Source: Distichodus sexfasciatus
Lineage: Eukaryota; Chordata; Actinopteri; Characiformes; Distichodontidae
Reading direction: 5' to 3'
DNA length: 64,000 nt
Assembly: GCA_032718565.1 (NCBI GenBank)
Contig: JAVGVS010000827.1
Location: 22,116-86,115 of the forward strand
Below the pieces are notes generated by a model. The model did no database searches and was not told where the DNA came from. It saw nothing but the letters and a program-made list of their open reading frames with translations. How positions within the stretch are numbered: the first letter of the stretch is position 1; each line of letters begins with the position of its first letter. This document shows positions 24,722 to 38,200 of this stretch, one piece after another. The translations under genes and the position numbers were made by a program.

Positions 24722-24746
24722 TCACACACACACACACACACACACA
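24722..24746. repeat. (CA)n microsatellite
   Basis: About 12 CA units; a (TG)n run of about 15 units lies nearby at 24,869-24,898 and a short (CCGT/CCAT) run follows at 24,925-24,950. Confidence 0.95.
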
Positions 24747-24959
24747 CCCTAACAAGTGTGTCGGAGTCCCATTCGCTTAGAGACGTCCTGAATAGTTCCC
24801 TAGGGCCACCGCCAGTGAATGTTAATTCCACACTGCTGCTTGCAAGGAGATGCTCTTGATAATGTTTAATTGTGTGTGTGTGTGTGTGTGTGTGTGTGGC
24901 GAGACATTCCCCCCCCCGCCCGCCCGTCCATCCATCCGTCCGTCCGTCCTCCAAGGAGC

Positions 24960-25120
24960 CCTGGCATTTTCGTAGTCGTCCTCAGCACCTTCGCCACCGC
25001 TGCACCACATTAGTAAAATGGAGCATAACGCCCGCCTCTTTCACTCGCCCGTAATTAACGAGTTGATTATTTAAATGAGGCGCTGCTCCCCCTCAAGCGT
25101 GTAGATATCTAAACGCTAAA
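24960..25120. other. possible conserved non-coding element
   Basis: Single-copy sequence with CCCGTAATTAACGAGTTGAT and TTTAAATGAGGCGCTG. Homeodomain-type TAATTA core and no repeat similarity within the window. Composition only. Confidence 0.2.
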
Positions 25121-25507
25121 AGAGGCCGAGGACCTGCCTCCTCGTCCCCGATTGACTCCGATGAAGAGGCGCTGTCATGAAGGTAAGTCTCGGGATTCGA
25201 GGATGGGCTTGTAAAGATGTATCTGAGTTTCATCACGATTTAATTATTTCATTATATCGATTTATCGGATGACGATTCAACATCTGCTGATATCACATCT
25301 GCTACGACACGATTTCTGTATCGATTTCTGTGATTTCACGATATCACATGCTGATTTAACACCATCATTTTCATTCCTAACCAAGCACAAAAAGCAGCTC
25401 AAATATCATTTGACGATCGTATTCTGACATTCATATGGAAAATACGATTCTCTCTTAATAAAAATAGACTTCAGTATAAAGTGATATTACAATACATATG
25501 ACGTCTG

Positions 25508-25830
25508 GGGCGGCACGGTGGTGCGGTGGTTAGCACTGCCGCCTCACAGCGAGAAGGTCCTGCATTCGAACCTTTCATGCTCTCCCCGTGTTCGTGTGGG
25601 TTTCCTCCGGGGGCTCCAGTTTCCTCCTACAGACTGAAAACATGCAGCATAGGTTAATTGGCGACTCTAAATTGGCCCCGTTAGGTGTGAATGTGTGTGA
25701 GATTGTGTGAGTGCGTGTGCCCTGCGGGGTGTTGGCGCCTGCCTAGGGTCGGTCCCCGCCTTCCCAGGATAGGCTCCGGTCCCCCCCAGTTGGGATTAAG
25801 CAGTTCGGATAGTGAACGAATGAAAAAAAA
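25508..25830 (+). mobile_element. SINE-b copy, near full length
   Basis: GGCGGCACGGTGGTGCGGTG (A-box side), GCCTCACAGCGAGAAGGTCC, CATTCGAACC (B-box-like), GTGTGGGTTTCCTCCGGG, TTAATTGGCGACTCTAAATT, then ACAGTTGGGATTAAGCAGTT-like tail and an A-rich end (GAATGAAAAAAAAA). Confidence 0.8.
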
Positions 25831-26929
25831 AATATGACGTCTGATCAACGTGTTCATTTTGGATCGGTGTTATGGGATCGTTGAATCGATGTATCAGCGT
25901 ATCGTCACGGCCCTATAATCGTTGCTATTATCATCGTTAAGCCCGTAGCTTTGAACCGAAATATTAATATAAACATTATCACATCATACATATTGACAAA
26001 CAAGTGCAGAGATGTCAACTTTTAAACTGCGATAACACAAACTAGCGTGGGCCGTAGCTCAGGAATAAAAATGTCAAATAATATTTTTGTAACTGGATGT
26101 GACTGGAAGTGATCAATCACTGACTTCCTGAATCGTATTAAAATCGTATCGTAGCAGACTTTGTGACATCGCCAGACATTGAATCGCCGTCCGTTAAATC
26201 GATCTATGTGACGAAACTTCGATGCATTGTTACACCCTTACCCTCGATTCCCGAGACATGCCTTGACGTCAGCATCTATTGGTCGGAATCACCCTCGCGG
26301 GGTGTCCGTGGCGACGCTGCCGACGAGGAGCGGCCTCTTTTCGCGTTTTGCTATTTGCACGCTGGAGGGGGAGCAGCGCCTCATTTAAATCAGCGTACGA
26401 TATCATCTCATATCAATCTCTGGCTGAAACCAGACTTAGCGATATCAGTAGACGTTGAATCGATATAATATCGCAGGTCTTCGCAGGCCGATTGTCCGTC
26501 CATCTGTTGGTGAGCGATCTCTCCTGAGGCTCCTCTTCTCCCCTTACTGCGTTTATACCCTCCATAAATAGCAAACACTATCGGCGTCGCTGTGTTCGCC
26601 CTGTGGACGTTGGACAGGACGCGGGGATCCGATTACTTCACCGGAGCATCCTATAAAAAGGTAACGAAACCAACAAGAAACGTATGCGACTTGCAAGAGC
26701 AAGAAAGAGATCCCTATTAGAACGCCGGAGGCGGTAGAGCGGCGCGTGAAAAGCGAGCTCTGAGCCACGCCGAGGCCCCGGAGTTATGCGCACAGCGGGA
26801 AGAATTTCACTCCCGCCGATGCCCGGTCGCTTTTATTCCTTTCATTTTTTACTCCGATCTTTTCCCAGCGGCTGCACCTAATCGCGGCTTTCGAGTTACT
26901 GGTGAAATCTGTAAGCTTTAGGATAACGG

Positions 26930-27490
26930 TCAGGTTTAGACTTAGGTTGAGATTATGGTTAGGATGAGGATGAGTTTATGGTAGAGTTTAGGATTAAGAT
27001 TAGATTCCAGTCAGGTTTAGGGTTTGAGTGAAATTATGGCTAGTTTTAGATATTTAGGACTAGGAGGAGTTTAGGGTTAGGGTGAGCTTATGGTAAAGTT
27101 TAGGATTAGAATTAAATGCTGGTGAGGTTTAGGATGAGAAGATGGTAGAGTTTAGGATTAGAATTAGGTTCTGCTCAGATTTAGGATTAGGATGAGGGTA
27201 TGGGCAGGTTTAGAACTGGGTTCAGGTCATGGTTAGGATGACGATGAGTTTATGGCAAAGTTTAGGATTAGGGTTTAGGGTTTAAGTGAGATTATGACTA
27301 GTTTTAGGACTAGGATGAGATTATGGTTAGGTGTAAGGTTAAATTAAATGATTGTTAAACTGAGTAACATTATCAGGATAAGGTTCAGTTAGGGCATAGG
27401 GTGATGTAATGGTTAAATTTAAGATTGGAATGAGATTATATTTTAAGATTAGGGCTAGAATTAGACCTTGGTCACATTTAGGATTATATT
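26930..27490. repeat. degenerate telomere-like repeat block A (TTTAGGATTAGGATGAG)n
   Basis: Irregular units built from TTTAGGATTAG, GATGAGATTATGGTTAGG and GGTTTAGGGTTTAGG. Lies 3' of rasgrp2. Confidence 0.8.
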
Positions 27491-27880
27491 ATGTGTGTAT
27501 ATTTGTATGTGGGAGCGAGAGCGAATGGAAGAGTGAGGTTCATTGTAAAACACATTGTAAAAAAATTCTAATTTAACATTTACATGCGTTATATTATTTT
27601 ACACAATATCACAATTTCCCAAATCTTAAATAACAAAGAGGCACGAGTCCATGTCTTTATTGCGGAATGTCTCTTTTTACTATCAGGCAAAACTGTTAAT
27701 TTGTTGATATTGATCATTTACAATAATGTGTAAATTTACAGAAAGAAAAGGGAACTGTACATGTGATTGAGAGAGAACGTGTAATATAACAGAAGAAATA
27801 CAGGCACCAAACTGCTGATACATTTTCCGTAATTTTACGGATAGTTTTTACAGTGTGCTCAGTATTTTCATTGTTTATTT

Positions 27881-28195
27881 TTACAAGCGATGCTGTAACA
27901 GGTGAACTGAGAACTGAATGTCCAAGTAGTCTGCTTTTTCGGCATTTGTTTCCGTCCCCGGCGTGGTTTTTCCAGCGAGAATCAGGAACGTGTGAATGGC
28001 AGTTGCTAAGGAGAAGAGCGATTTTATGATCCCGACTCTAGCGGCGTGAGATATTTCCACCTCCCACAGACAGTACGTGGGAATAAAGTCGAAGCGCACA
28101 AATTTATTCCCAAAAAGGCAAACGCCAGCTGCTGAAATAACGGAATAAATAAAAAGCGGGACGTGTCTGAAATCATACGAGGAGAAGTAATCCAT
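27881..28195 (-). CDS. unrecognised 104-codon ORF in the rasgrp2 3' flank
   Basis: Protein begins MDYFSSYDFRHVPLFIYSVI and has hydrophobic stretches (ISAAGVCLF, IKSLFSLATAIHTFLILA). It overlaps the region expected to be the 3'UTR/flank of rasgrp2 on the same strand. I know no family like it and no splice or promoter signal supports it. Confidence 0.12.
   Translation of the reverse strand: MDYFSSYDFRHVPLFIYSVISAAGVCLFGNKFVRFDFIPTYCLWEVEISHAARVGIIKSLFSLATAIHTFLILAGKTTPGTETNAEKADYLDIQFSVHLLQHRL
28103..28108 (-). terminator. candidate poly(A) signal of rasgrp2
   Basis: Canonical AATAAA on the minus strand, the first one downstream of the rasgrp2 stop codon (about 525 bases). Position is plausible; nothing else in the sequence confirms it. 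Confidence 0.35.
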
Positions 28196-28631
28196 GCATG
28201 CGTTTTTATCTTTTTATACAAATCTGCTGTACGTGTAGAGAGCGGGACAGCAGAGCTGTAGCAACATCTCCACCTACTGGCAGAAACACAAAACCCTGAC
28301 CGAATAAAATGACCAGAGCACAGTAAGAAATGGCATTCGTGTGACCTTGTGGCTGTGAAATCCGTCCGACTCAGGGTGACATTTCAGGGAAGAAAATCTG
28401 GCCTCGTGAGATCAGACCTTATTCAAAATGTACGTCTAATTAGAATAAAACGGGAGCAGTTCATATGTAAAAAATGTACATCTCTTAAAAAAGAACACGC
28501 TTCGTATTACAAGTAAAATAGACGAATGGAATATTAGGGATTAATAATCATGTTTAAATTCTGTGTTTAAATATCTGATAACACAGCACTGAGAGACTCC
28601 CTTTCTTTCTGATATTTTCTCTCTTACATCA

Positions 28632-28690
28632 TCAAAGGTGATCCTCAAACACTTCGTCCTGTAAATTCTCCCCAGGCTCCTCCAGGATCA
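28632..28690 (-). CDS. rasgrp2: rasgrp2 terminal coding exon
   Basis: Acceptor TCTCTCAG after a pyrimidine-rich tract, then completion of Val and ILEEPGENLQDEVFEDHL followed by TGA at 28,634-28,632. Resembles the human C-terminus EEEVQTVEDGVFDIHL. 59 nt, phase exactly as required by the previous exon. Confidence 0.88.
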
Positions 28691-31600
28691 CTGAGAGACG
28701 GAGAGAGAGAAGGAGACGTGTGTGTGTGGTGATTAAAGTCTGGGTTGTGCTGAATAATATCATTACAGAAGGAGGTTAGCTGTAAACGTATGATTTAATT
28801 ATGAAGCCGTTACGAACTCCCAATCCCGACTTGCGCTGTTACTAGGATTAGAGTTTAGGATTAGAATCCAGAATACAGGCTGAGAATTAGATTACAGTTA
28901 GATCTGGGGTTAAAACCAGGTTATGTCTAAATGCAGGATTATATCATTATTAGGTTTATTGTTAAATAATAAATAAATCTTCTTTTTATTTAAGAGGGCT
29001 GGGGTAAGATTGTGGCCAGGGTTAGGATTAGGATTAGAATTTTGGCTAGGTTTAAGATTAGGTTAAAATATGTAAGAGTTATGCTTGTTTTAGGATTAAG
29101 ATGAGATTAAGGCTAAATTCAGGACTGTGTCATAAATAGGTTTAGGATTAAGATGAGATTATGGTCCAGTTACCAATTATGTCATAAACAGGTTTAGGAT
29201 TAAGATGGGATTATGGTTAAATATAGGATTGTGTCATAGATTTAGGGTTAGGATTAAGATGGCATTACAGTTCAGTTAAATTTAAGATAATGTTATGATT
29301 GGGTTAAGGTGTAGGATTAGATTATGGTTATGTTCAGGATTAGGATTTGATTATGGTTTAAATTTAGGATCAGTATAAGATAATAGTTAGGTTTAGTATG
29401 AGGATGAGATTATGGATACATATACTGTAGGTTTATACTGCGGTCATGTTAAGAATTATGATGAGATTATTATTAGAATGAAATTATGGTTAGGTTTAGG
29501 TTTAAAATGAGATTATGGTTAGAACTAGGTTTAAAATTTGATGATGAATTATTAGATTTAGAATTAGAATGAACTCATGGTTACATTTTAGGATTAAATA
29601 ATGTTTATGTTTAGATTTAGGATGAGATTATGGTATGTTTATGCTTCAGTTTAGGATTAAGTTTTGGTTTTTGGTTAAGTCTAGTGATATGTCAGACGAT
29701 AATAAATGTCAAAGGAATATATTAGCAAAATCCTGATGTCACATTTACATGTGTGTGTGTTAGTGTGTGTGTGTGTGTGTGTGTGTGTACCAGTGCACTC
29801 GGGTGTGCTGTTGTGTCCAGCAGGAGGAGGGAAGCTGAGAGAGCGGCTGAAGTGTGGAATGGGGCTGTCAAGGCTGACGCTTTTCGCCCGCTTGCGACAC
29901 TCGATGGCCAAACGACTGCGGCAGTCTTTATGACAGCTAACTCCACACACTGAGCGAGGGAGGGAGGGAGCGAGCGAGCGAGCGAGAGAAGGGGGAGGGA
30001 AAACAAGAAAGAGAAGTGGAGAAGGAGAGGGTGAGGTTGAGGTGAGAAAAAATTGCCACAAGCATTTCTTGTTGTGTTTCTTCAACAGCAAAATTCTTAC
30101 CTTTGCATTTGTATCTCTGCTTGTAAAATCCCCACATCTGGAGGAAAGCACGTATAGATGTTAATTATTTGGCATAAAAGCATTTTTATAAAAGTGTCAT
30201 TTGCACTGGGCGCAGCTTTAAAGCGTGACACACGCAGGGTTATAAAGGCAGGCCGTGAAAACCTGAGGTTTGGGTGGTTGGCAACAGGAAACATAAAGTC
30301 GGAAGTGGTGAAGACCAACACCCTCCTGCACCCTCCCACATCAACAACTCTCAGCACAACAACATCGTCTCCTCCTCGTCACCTTCAGGCTTCGGCTCGT
30401 TAACGAAACCTTCCCTTTCTCCACGTTGGAGGCAAGGTTTCAGTGCAGAGACAGGTCTCGACGTTGACCAGATAAAATACTTCTTGGATAATAAGACTGT
30501 TAGTAAATCCCAGTTTAATCCACATTAATGTAAACGGGTGGTTCTGACGTTGAAAATGCATTTAATGTGGGTGTCTATTTACGCAATGCAGCCGCGTCGT
30601 CGGACAGATTGGTTTAAAACTCATTCAATTGGACTAAAACCTGACACTGTTGACATTCATTAAGCAACATTTCAAGTAACACTTTGGCCTGGGAGCAGCT
30701 CTGTGTCTTTGATACAGCAGGAACAGGATTAGATTTAGGGTTAGAATTAGATTACAGTTAGGTTTAGGATTAGGGTGACTGTATGTTTAGGTTTAGGATT
30801 ACATTATGGTCAGGTTTAGGATTTGGATGAGATTACAGTTAAATTTAGGTTTAGGGTTAGGATGAGTTTATGGTCAGGTTTAGGGTTTAGGATTTGGGAT
30901 GAGATTATGGCTGGTCTTAGTATTAGGATGAGATTATAGTTAGGATTAGGATGATGTTATGGTTAGGTTTAGGACTAGGATAAAACTACAGTCAGGTTTA
31001 GGATCAAGATAAGATTATGGTTAGGATTAGGATGAGACTAAAGTTAAGATTAGGATTAGGATGAGTTTATGGTCAGGTTTAGGATTTGGGTGAGATTATG
31101 GTTAGGATTAGAATGAGATTACAATTAAATTTAGGATTAGGATGAGATTATAGATAGGATTAAGATGAAATTACAGTTAAGATTAGCATTAGCATGAGAT
31201 TAGGACTAGGTTGAGATTATTATTGTTCAGGATTAGGACTAGGTTGAGATCATGGTCAGGTTCAGGATTAGGGTCAAATTATGGTTTAGTTTATGGTTTA
31301 TAGGTTTAGAGATTCAATTAGATTATGGCTAGTTGTAGAATTAGGATGAGATTATGGTTAGAGTTAGGGTTAAATTATGGTTAAATTTAGTAATATTATT
31401 AGGATAAGCTTCAGTTTAGGATTAAATTATGGTTAGATTTAGGATCAGAATGAGATGAGTGTCCTTCCAGTGCATCATTTTCACCCAAGCGATTGCAATC
31501 AAACCATATTCCAGCCTAACTGAATGAGTTTAGGTCTGAGTAAAAATGTCCTTGATCAAAACTAGATTAAAACACAAAACAGAAATCTGACTAAAACTAA

Positions 31601-34503
31601 TATGCAATTTCGTATGAAGACGAAGGCTGCGTTCAAACTGACTCACGTTGCCCAGCCCTAATTCTTTCTCTGCTCTATTAATTTGTGTGTGTGTGTGTGT
31701 ATGTGTTGTACTAACGATGCCCGAGCAGTGCTGGCAGGCGGTGGGCTTGATGCAGTTTGTGGCGGTAAACGTGTGTACGAAGCCCATCTTGCAGTTGAGC
31801 GAGGCGCTGGCTTTGGTGAAGTACTCCATCATCTCCTCTCGGCTAATTTTGCCGTCCCTTCGGGGAGAAAAAGAGGGAGCAGAAAGAACGAATTAGTGCA
31901 GCGTGAGCTCCAACATTCCCAGACCGTGAGGGCAGTTAGGCCGGACTCGGTGCCTGACTCACCGGTTTTGGTCCAGATCGTCAAACTTGCTGAGGTAGGG
32001 GAAGTTGTTCCTGATGGTCTCGAACTCTCGTTGGGAAATGTAGTCGTCCCCGTCCGTGTCGAAATTTTTAAACACAGACTGAAACATATATAAAGACCCT
32101 GATCCCTGCACTTAAGTAGATTCCTTAAAGAAAACAGCTTCAATAGAAGTTAAGAGGTCCTAGTTAGTAAGGCACTTGAGTCAGATTTGAACAGTACTTA
32201 TGTACTAAAAGAGACTGAAACCCATATTTAAGTAAAAGTAAAGAAACTGACTCAATAAAAGTCAATATGTGTTCCATTAGAGTACCGCTTCAGTAAAAGT
32301 ACTACAGTGTCTGAACTGAAACGTACTTAAGCTCTTAAAGTAAACATTTAAAGGAAATTCCTTCAGAAGCAGTTAAGTCTTCTATTAGAAAACTATTTAC
32401 ATAAAAGTACTAAAGTATCTGATATGGACATAACTTAAGTACTAAAAGAGAGACTGAAACTCATACTTAAGTAAAAGTAATGATTTCTTAATGAAAGTCA
32501 AATTAAATTCTCCTTACTTTTAAAGAAAATGACTTGCATTAGAACACCACTTGAGAGGTACTAAAGCATCTGATATGAACCGTACTTAGGTACTTTTAAA
32601 TTACTTTCATATCAAATGAAAATCCTACTTAAGTAAAAGTAAAAATTCCTTACTTCTGAAGAAAATGACTACAGTAGTCTTCCATTCGAACATCACTTGA
32701 GTAAAAGTGCTAAAGTATCTGATATGAACAGAACCTTAGCACTAAAAAGGAGACTGAAACTCATACTTAAGTAAGTTTTAAATCCAGTAAAAGTTAAAGG
32801 GTGCCCATTAGAACACCATTTGAGTAGAAGAATTACATTATCTGATATGAACAGCACTTAAGTACTAAGAGAGACTGAAACTTGAACTTAATTCAAATAA
32901 AAGAAGGTCTTCCATTAGAAAACTAGAGTAAAAGTACTAAAGTATCAGATATGAACAGTACTTAAGTATTAAAAATAAAGACTGAAACTCATATATCATA
33001 CTTAAGTGAAAAGCAGTGATCCTTTACAAAGAAAATGACTCCAGTAGAAGTTAAAAGTCTTCCATTAGAACACAACTTGAGGTAAATATACTGAAGTATC
33101 TGATATGAACAGAGCTTAAGTACTAAAAGTGAGACTTAAACCCATAGTTAAGTAAAAGTAGAGATTCTGTTATTAAAAATTTAACTCCAGTTAAAGATAA
33201 AAGTTGCTCATTAGAATACATGTATAAAGTATTAAAGTAAACAATATTTGACATGAACAGTACTGAGAGACTGCAAGTCATACTTAAGTAAAAGCAAAGA
33301 TTCCTTACAAAGAAAATGACTCAAGTAGAAGGTAAAAGCCTTCCATTAGAACACAACTTGAGTATTTTGTTGGATTTCGAAGAACGTTGTGAATGTGACA
33401 GAATTTGGTAAAAAGTATGCCATTATAACTGTAGTGAAGTAGAGAGTAAACGCTGCTCAAACGGACAACTCAGTCTGAGCAGAAAGTCCTCAAAATAAGA
33501 CTTAACTACAGTTCTAAAGTACGGTTACTCCAGTACTGTTCTCCACAGCTGTTAAGTTGGAGTAGAAAGTAGTTATTAGGTAAAGAATGGAACAGCTCTT
33601 GTGCTTGTAAATGACACGTATACGAACAGAAAAATAACAATACCTCCACCATCTTCTCAATGTGCTTATTAATGATGGCAGGATCAGGCTTGGCTTTGAC
33701 TGAAGACGCCCACTGCTCGATCAGAGGAGACTGCGGCTTACAGCTGGATGACTAATAAGCCGGGAACAGCAGAAAAAAACAATGGCGTTAATACGGGAGA
33801 AGAAAAAGAGACCCTGACGCTGATGGAGCGGAGTAAGTGACGGCTGTCTGGAGAGCGGAGAGCGTAATTGTGGCGTACGAGTCAAAGTTCTTAGCCGTAA
33901 GTTCAAAGTAAGTGGATTACACAATCCAAATCAGCACATTAACGTGTCACATTTGGGTGGTAAAGCTGGCGTCGGGGGCGTTCCGTCACCGCTCTCTGAT
34001 TGCTGCTTTTGTGGAGACGGCGTTTTGGAGGGAGAGAGGGGGAAAAACACACTCACGGATAATCTCCGGCTGCGTGGTTCTCTCTGCAGGGAGAGCTGGT
34101 AGATTTCATCCTCCGAGTAGTACTGGTCCAGAGATACCTAAAGTCTCACACACACACACGCACAGCGGTTTTTAAAGTAGGCACTGGGATATTTGCGTTG
34201 TAGGAGAACAGACCCTACATGTGGAGGCAAAACAGATTATTTGTTTGTGGAAAACTGCATTTGGAAGTGCACTCTGACTGTGTGTGTATTTGATAAATAA
34301 TTCTGCTCTGTGTAGATTACGTGTGTAGATCAACAGAGAGAACAGCTCTACACTGATGGTACAGCATTAAAATATGAACGGACGGACGGATAGAAGAAAG
34401 GATAAATAGATAGACAGATGGACAGAAAGAAAGATAGATAGATAGATAAAAGGATGGATGGATGGATAAATAGATGGATGTATGGAAGGATGCACAGATA
34501 GAT

Positions 34504-34549
<46 letters not shown>

Positions 34550-34600
34550 ATGGATGGATGGATGGATGGATGGATGGATAAATAGATAGACAGATGGACG

Positions 34601-34663
<63 letters not shown>

Positions 34664-34805
34664 GGATGGATGGATGGATGGACGGACGGACGGACGGACG
34701 GACGGACGGACGGACAGACAGACAGACAGACAGACAGATAGACAGATAGATAGATAGGTAGATAGATAGATAGATGGATGGATAAATAGATAGACGGATG
34801 GATGC

Positions 34806-34861
<56 letters not shown>

Positions 34862-34874
34862 CAGACAGATGGAC

Positions 34875-34929
<55 letters not shown>

Positions 34930-35047
34930 AGGATGGATGGATGGATAAATCGATATGACGGACGGATTTTGGATGGATGGATAGCTAGATAGATAGATAG
35001 ATAGATAGATAGAAGGATGAATGGATGGATGGATGAATAAATAGACG

Positions 35048-35117
<70 letters not shown>

Positions 35118-35173
35118 AGGATGGATGGATGGATAAATAGATAGATGGATGGATGGATGGATGGATGGATAGC

Positions 35174-35229
<56 letters not shown>

Positions 35230-38200
35230 AGGATGGATGGATGAATAAATAGATAGACGGATGGATGGATGGATGGATGGATGGATAGCTAGATAGCTAG
35301 GTAGATAGATAGATAGATAGGATGGATGGATGGATGACTCACGATGAGCAGGTTGAGGAGGTCGTGGTTGGCGCCGACAATGGAAGGCGCGTGTTTTGCA
35401 GCACCAGGTCAGCTCCTGCAGGATTTGCAGAGCTGCTGTTTTGGTCAGGCGACCTGGTCCTGTCCGCTGACCGGTTCAGTCAAGGCAGCGCACGGCGTAT
35501 CAGGTCTTCAGGTGCACGCCCAGCACGTAAAGCGGCTCGAGCACTGGCGCAGAAGCGGCGATGTAGCGGTTGTAGTTACTGCACGACGTTACCAGTATTC
35601 CAGCAGTCTGGCCCAACAGCTGTTAACACACGTTGTCAGGGCGGGCAGGGCGGGAGATCGACTTTCAACATCCTGAAACAGCATAAGATGAGGCGTCCTA
35701 ATTGTTCCTGTCTGAAGCGACTGGATCTCGTGTCATGATAACTGAGTATCTCCACGACAGTGTTACTCGGAGACAATACTGGAGACAGAAGGTGGAGCCT
35801 GGGGACGGTACCTTGCTCATGAGTTCTTCAGTGGTACCTTTTTACCGCCTGGGACTTGGCAACCTTCCACCATTGTAACAACTTTTCAATCATTAAGCAC
35901 CACCAGCTGCCCCAGACAATAACTGTGCATCTGACTGGTTCATTTTTGCATAGATGGGATGAAGGATTTGAAAGAACTGACAGCCAGAGAAACAGGGCAC
36001 ATAGAAGGATGGATGGCGATGGGTAGATATAAATAACGATAGATTAACAGATGGAAACTGGTGGAAACCCGTAAGAAGGAATGACACACAGGTGGTTTAT
36101 GCCCAGGCACTGCGCCAGATTACACGTGACGCCTCAAACAGGTTAAAAATGGATTGAAATCCAGCTGATGCGGCGCGTGGCGAATGGGAGAAGGTGCTGT
36201 TCTGGCGCGGTGGGATTACATATGCGGATGCGAATGGGCGAAGAGGTTGCGGTTCATCTTTTGCCGCTGCCCACCAGCGCCTAAGTGTTCTTCAGCCTGA
36301 GATGGAACTGAAATACCAGACTGCACCACCGGCCTATCATGAAGTTCAGCAGCTGCAGTAACCTTCAACATTGACACACACACACACGCAATTATAGCGG
36401 CGGTTTGGTGTGGGCGATGGCAGTGGTTTTTGATGGTGGGTGGAGTGGTTTTTGATGGGTGGTGAGTGGGTTTGATGGGTGGGTGAGTGGGTTTGATGGT
36501 GGGTGGGTGGGTGGTTTGATGGTGGGTGGGTGGGTGTTGATGAATGGGTGGATGGATGGATCGTGAGTTAGGTAGATGGGTGGGTGGGTTGGTGTGTGAT
36601 AGATGGATGGGTGGGTGACGGTGGGTGGGTTGATGGCTGGTGGCTGGATGGACAGGATGGATGGATGGATGGATGGTAGGTGGTCGGTGGGTGGGTTGAT
36701 GGTTGCGGTTGGTGTGTGTAGACAGATGGATGGGTGGTGGGTGGACGGTGGTGGGGTTGATGGCTGGTGGGTTGGTGTAGATAGATGATGGGTGGTGAGG
36801 ACGGGTGGGTGGGGTTGATAGTTGCGGGGTTGATGGCTGGATGGTTGATGGACAGGAGGATGGATGGATGGGTGGTGGTGGACGTGTGGGTGGGTTGATG
36901 GCTGTGGGTTGATGACAGGGGATGGATGGGTGGTGGGTGGTCGCAGGGTTGATGGTTGGTGGTTGGTGTAGACAGAGGATGGGTGGTGGGTGGACGTGTG
37001 GGTGGGGTTGATGGCTGGGTGGGGTTGATGGCTGGTGGGTTGATGGACAGGGGATGGATGGATGGGTGGTGGGTGGACGGTGGGTGGGGTTGATGGCTGG
37101 GTGGGGTTGATGGCAGGGATGGATGGATGGGTGGTGGCCGGTGGGTGGGATGAGAAGGATGGTAGGGGTAACAGAAGATAGCCATAAATATGATAGATAG
37201 ACAGATAGCAGACGAGGATGATCGTGGTAGTGACCTGTGCGACGGTGATGAAGTCGGTGATGACGGTGGCTCTCTGCTGGGCCGAGCGCTCTACTCAGCA
37301 CTACTATCTGACCCAGTGAGACGCTTGCTGAAGAGCTGCGATGAAGCGCTTCCAGCACTGGAGCCCTTCCACCGGTGGCAGCCAAGATCACGGTTGTAGA
37401 AGTCCTGAACTGGAATTACATCCATTTGCCACAACAGCCTACTCAAACTTGGCACCGCTGTGAACCTCGAGATCGGTTCACTGGTTGTGGTAACTGAGTG
37501 CTGTGTTTAATTCACTTTTTTAAACCAATTACAGTTCCAATTACTTCTAAAAACTGCAATCATAATGCAGTGAGATTACACTAGTACCGTAAATAAACTG
37601 CAGAAGTTTGATCAGTAAGTAAAAATACAAAGGACCAGTTTCAATTAGAGTGGAAAAGTGGCTTTGGAGTCACATTCCTCACCATAACACATGATAACAA
37701 AAAGCTTGTTTTAATCATAATTACTGGAGGTAATGATTTCTCACTCACAGAGCACAAAAAAATCTGAATAAAACGCCAGTCGTAATATCTGCCTACAAAA
37801 GAGGTGAGCCAATAAAAACATAAAATGGAAGGAGGATGACAATTCTCACATTTTTAATAGACGTTCCTCCTTTCTCTCCTGTGCTATGAGAAGTCTGAAA
37901 TGATTACTGTATATAACGCCATGGTTCTTGTTGTTTCTAACGTCACTACTCCAGTGATTAAAGTTTTATTTGAGAGTGGCTTTGCTGCTTAATTTGGATC
38001 AACAGGATCCAGCGCTCTTGAGAACCTAGAATTAAAGGAGAACTCCGATTTCCAAAGCCCGCACGTAATCAAGCTCACACCTGGCGTTAAGACGCGATGA
38101 GTCACGATAATATTTTGACTTCCATCGCTCACGGAGAACAGGGAATCAAACCTGCAATTTTCAAGACAGCTTTCAAGTCAACAACATGAAATTATATCCA

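Noticed and set aside
26930..31460. True telomere or chromosome fusion point
   Set aside because: Units are too degenerate and interrupted by rasgrp2 exons; only a telomere-like minisatellite is supported.
34367..34807. 146-codon frame of SIYLSIYLS and SVRPSVRPS type
   Set aside because: Translation of the GATA/GGAC tetranucleotide array.
36216..37391. 391-codon Pro/His/Thr-rich open frame on the minus strand
   Set aside because: It runs through the (GGTGGGTGGAT)n minisatellite and two damaged rasgrp2 exons; composition is dictated by the repeat.
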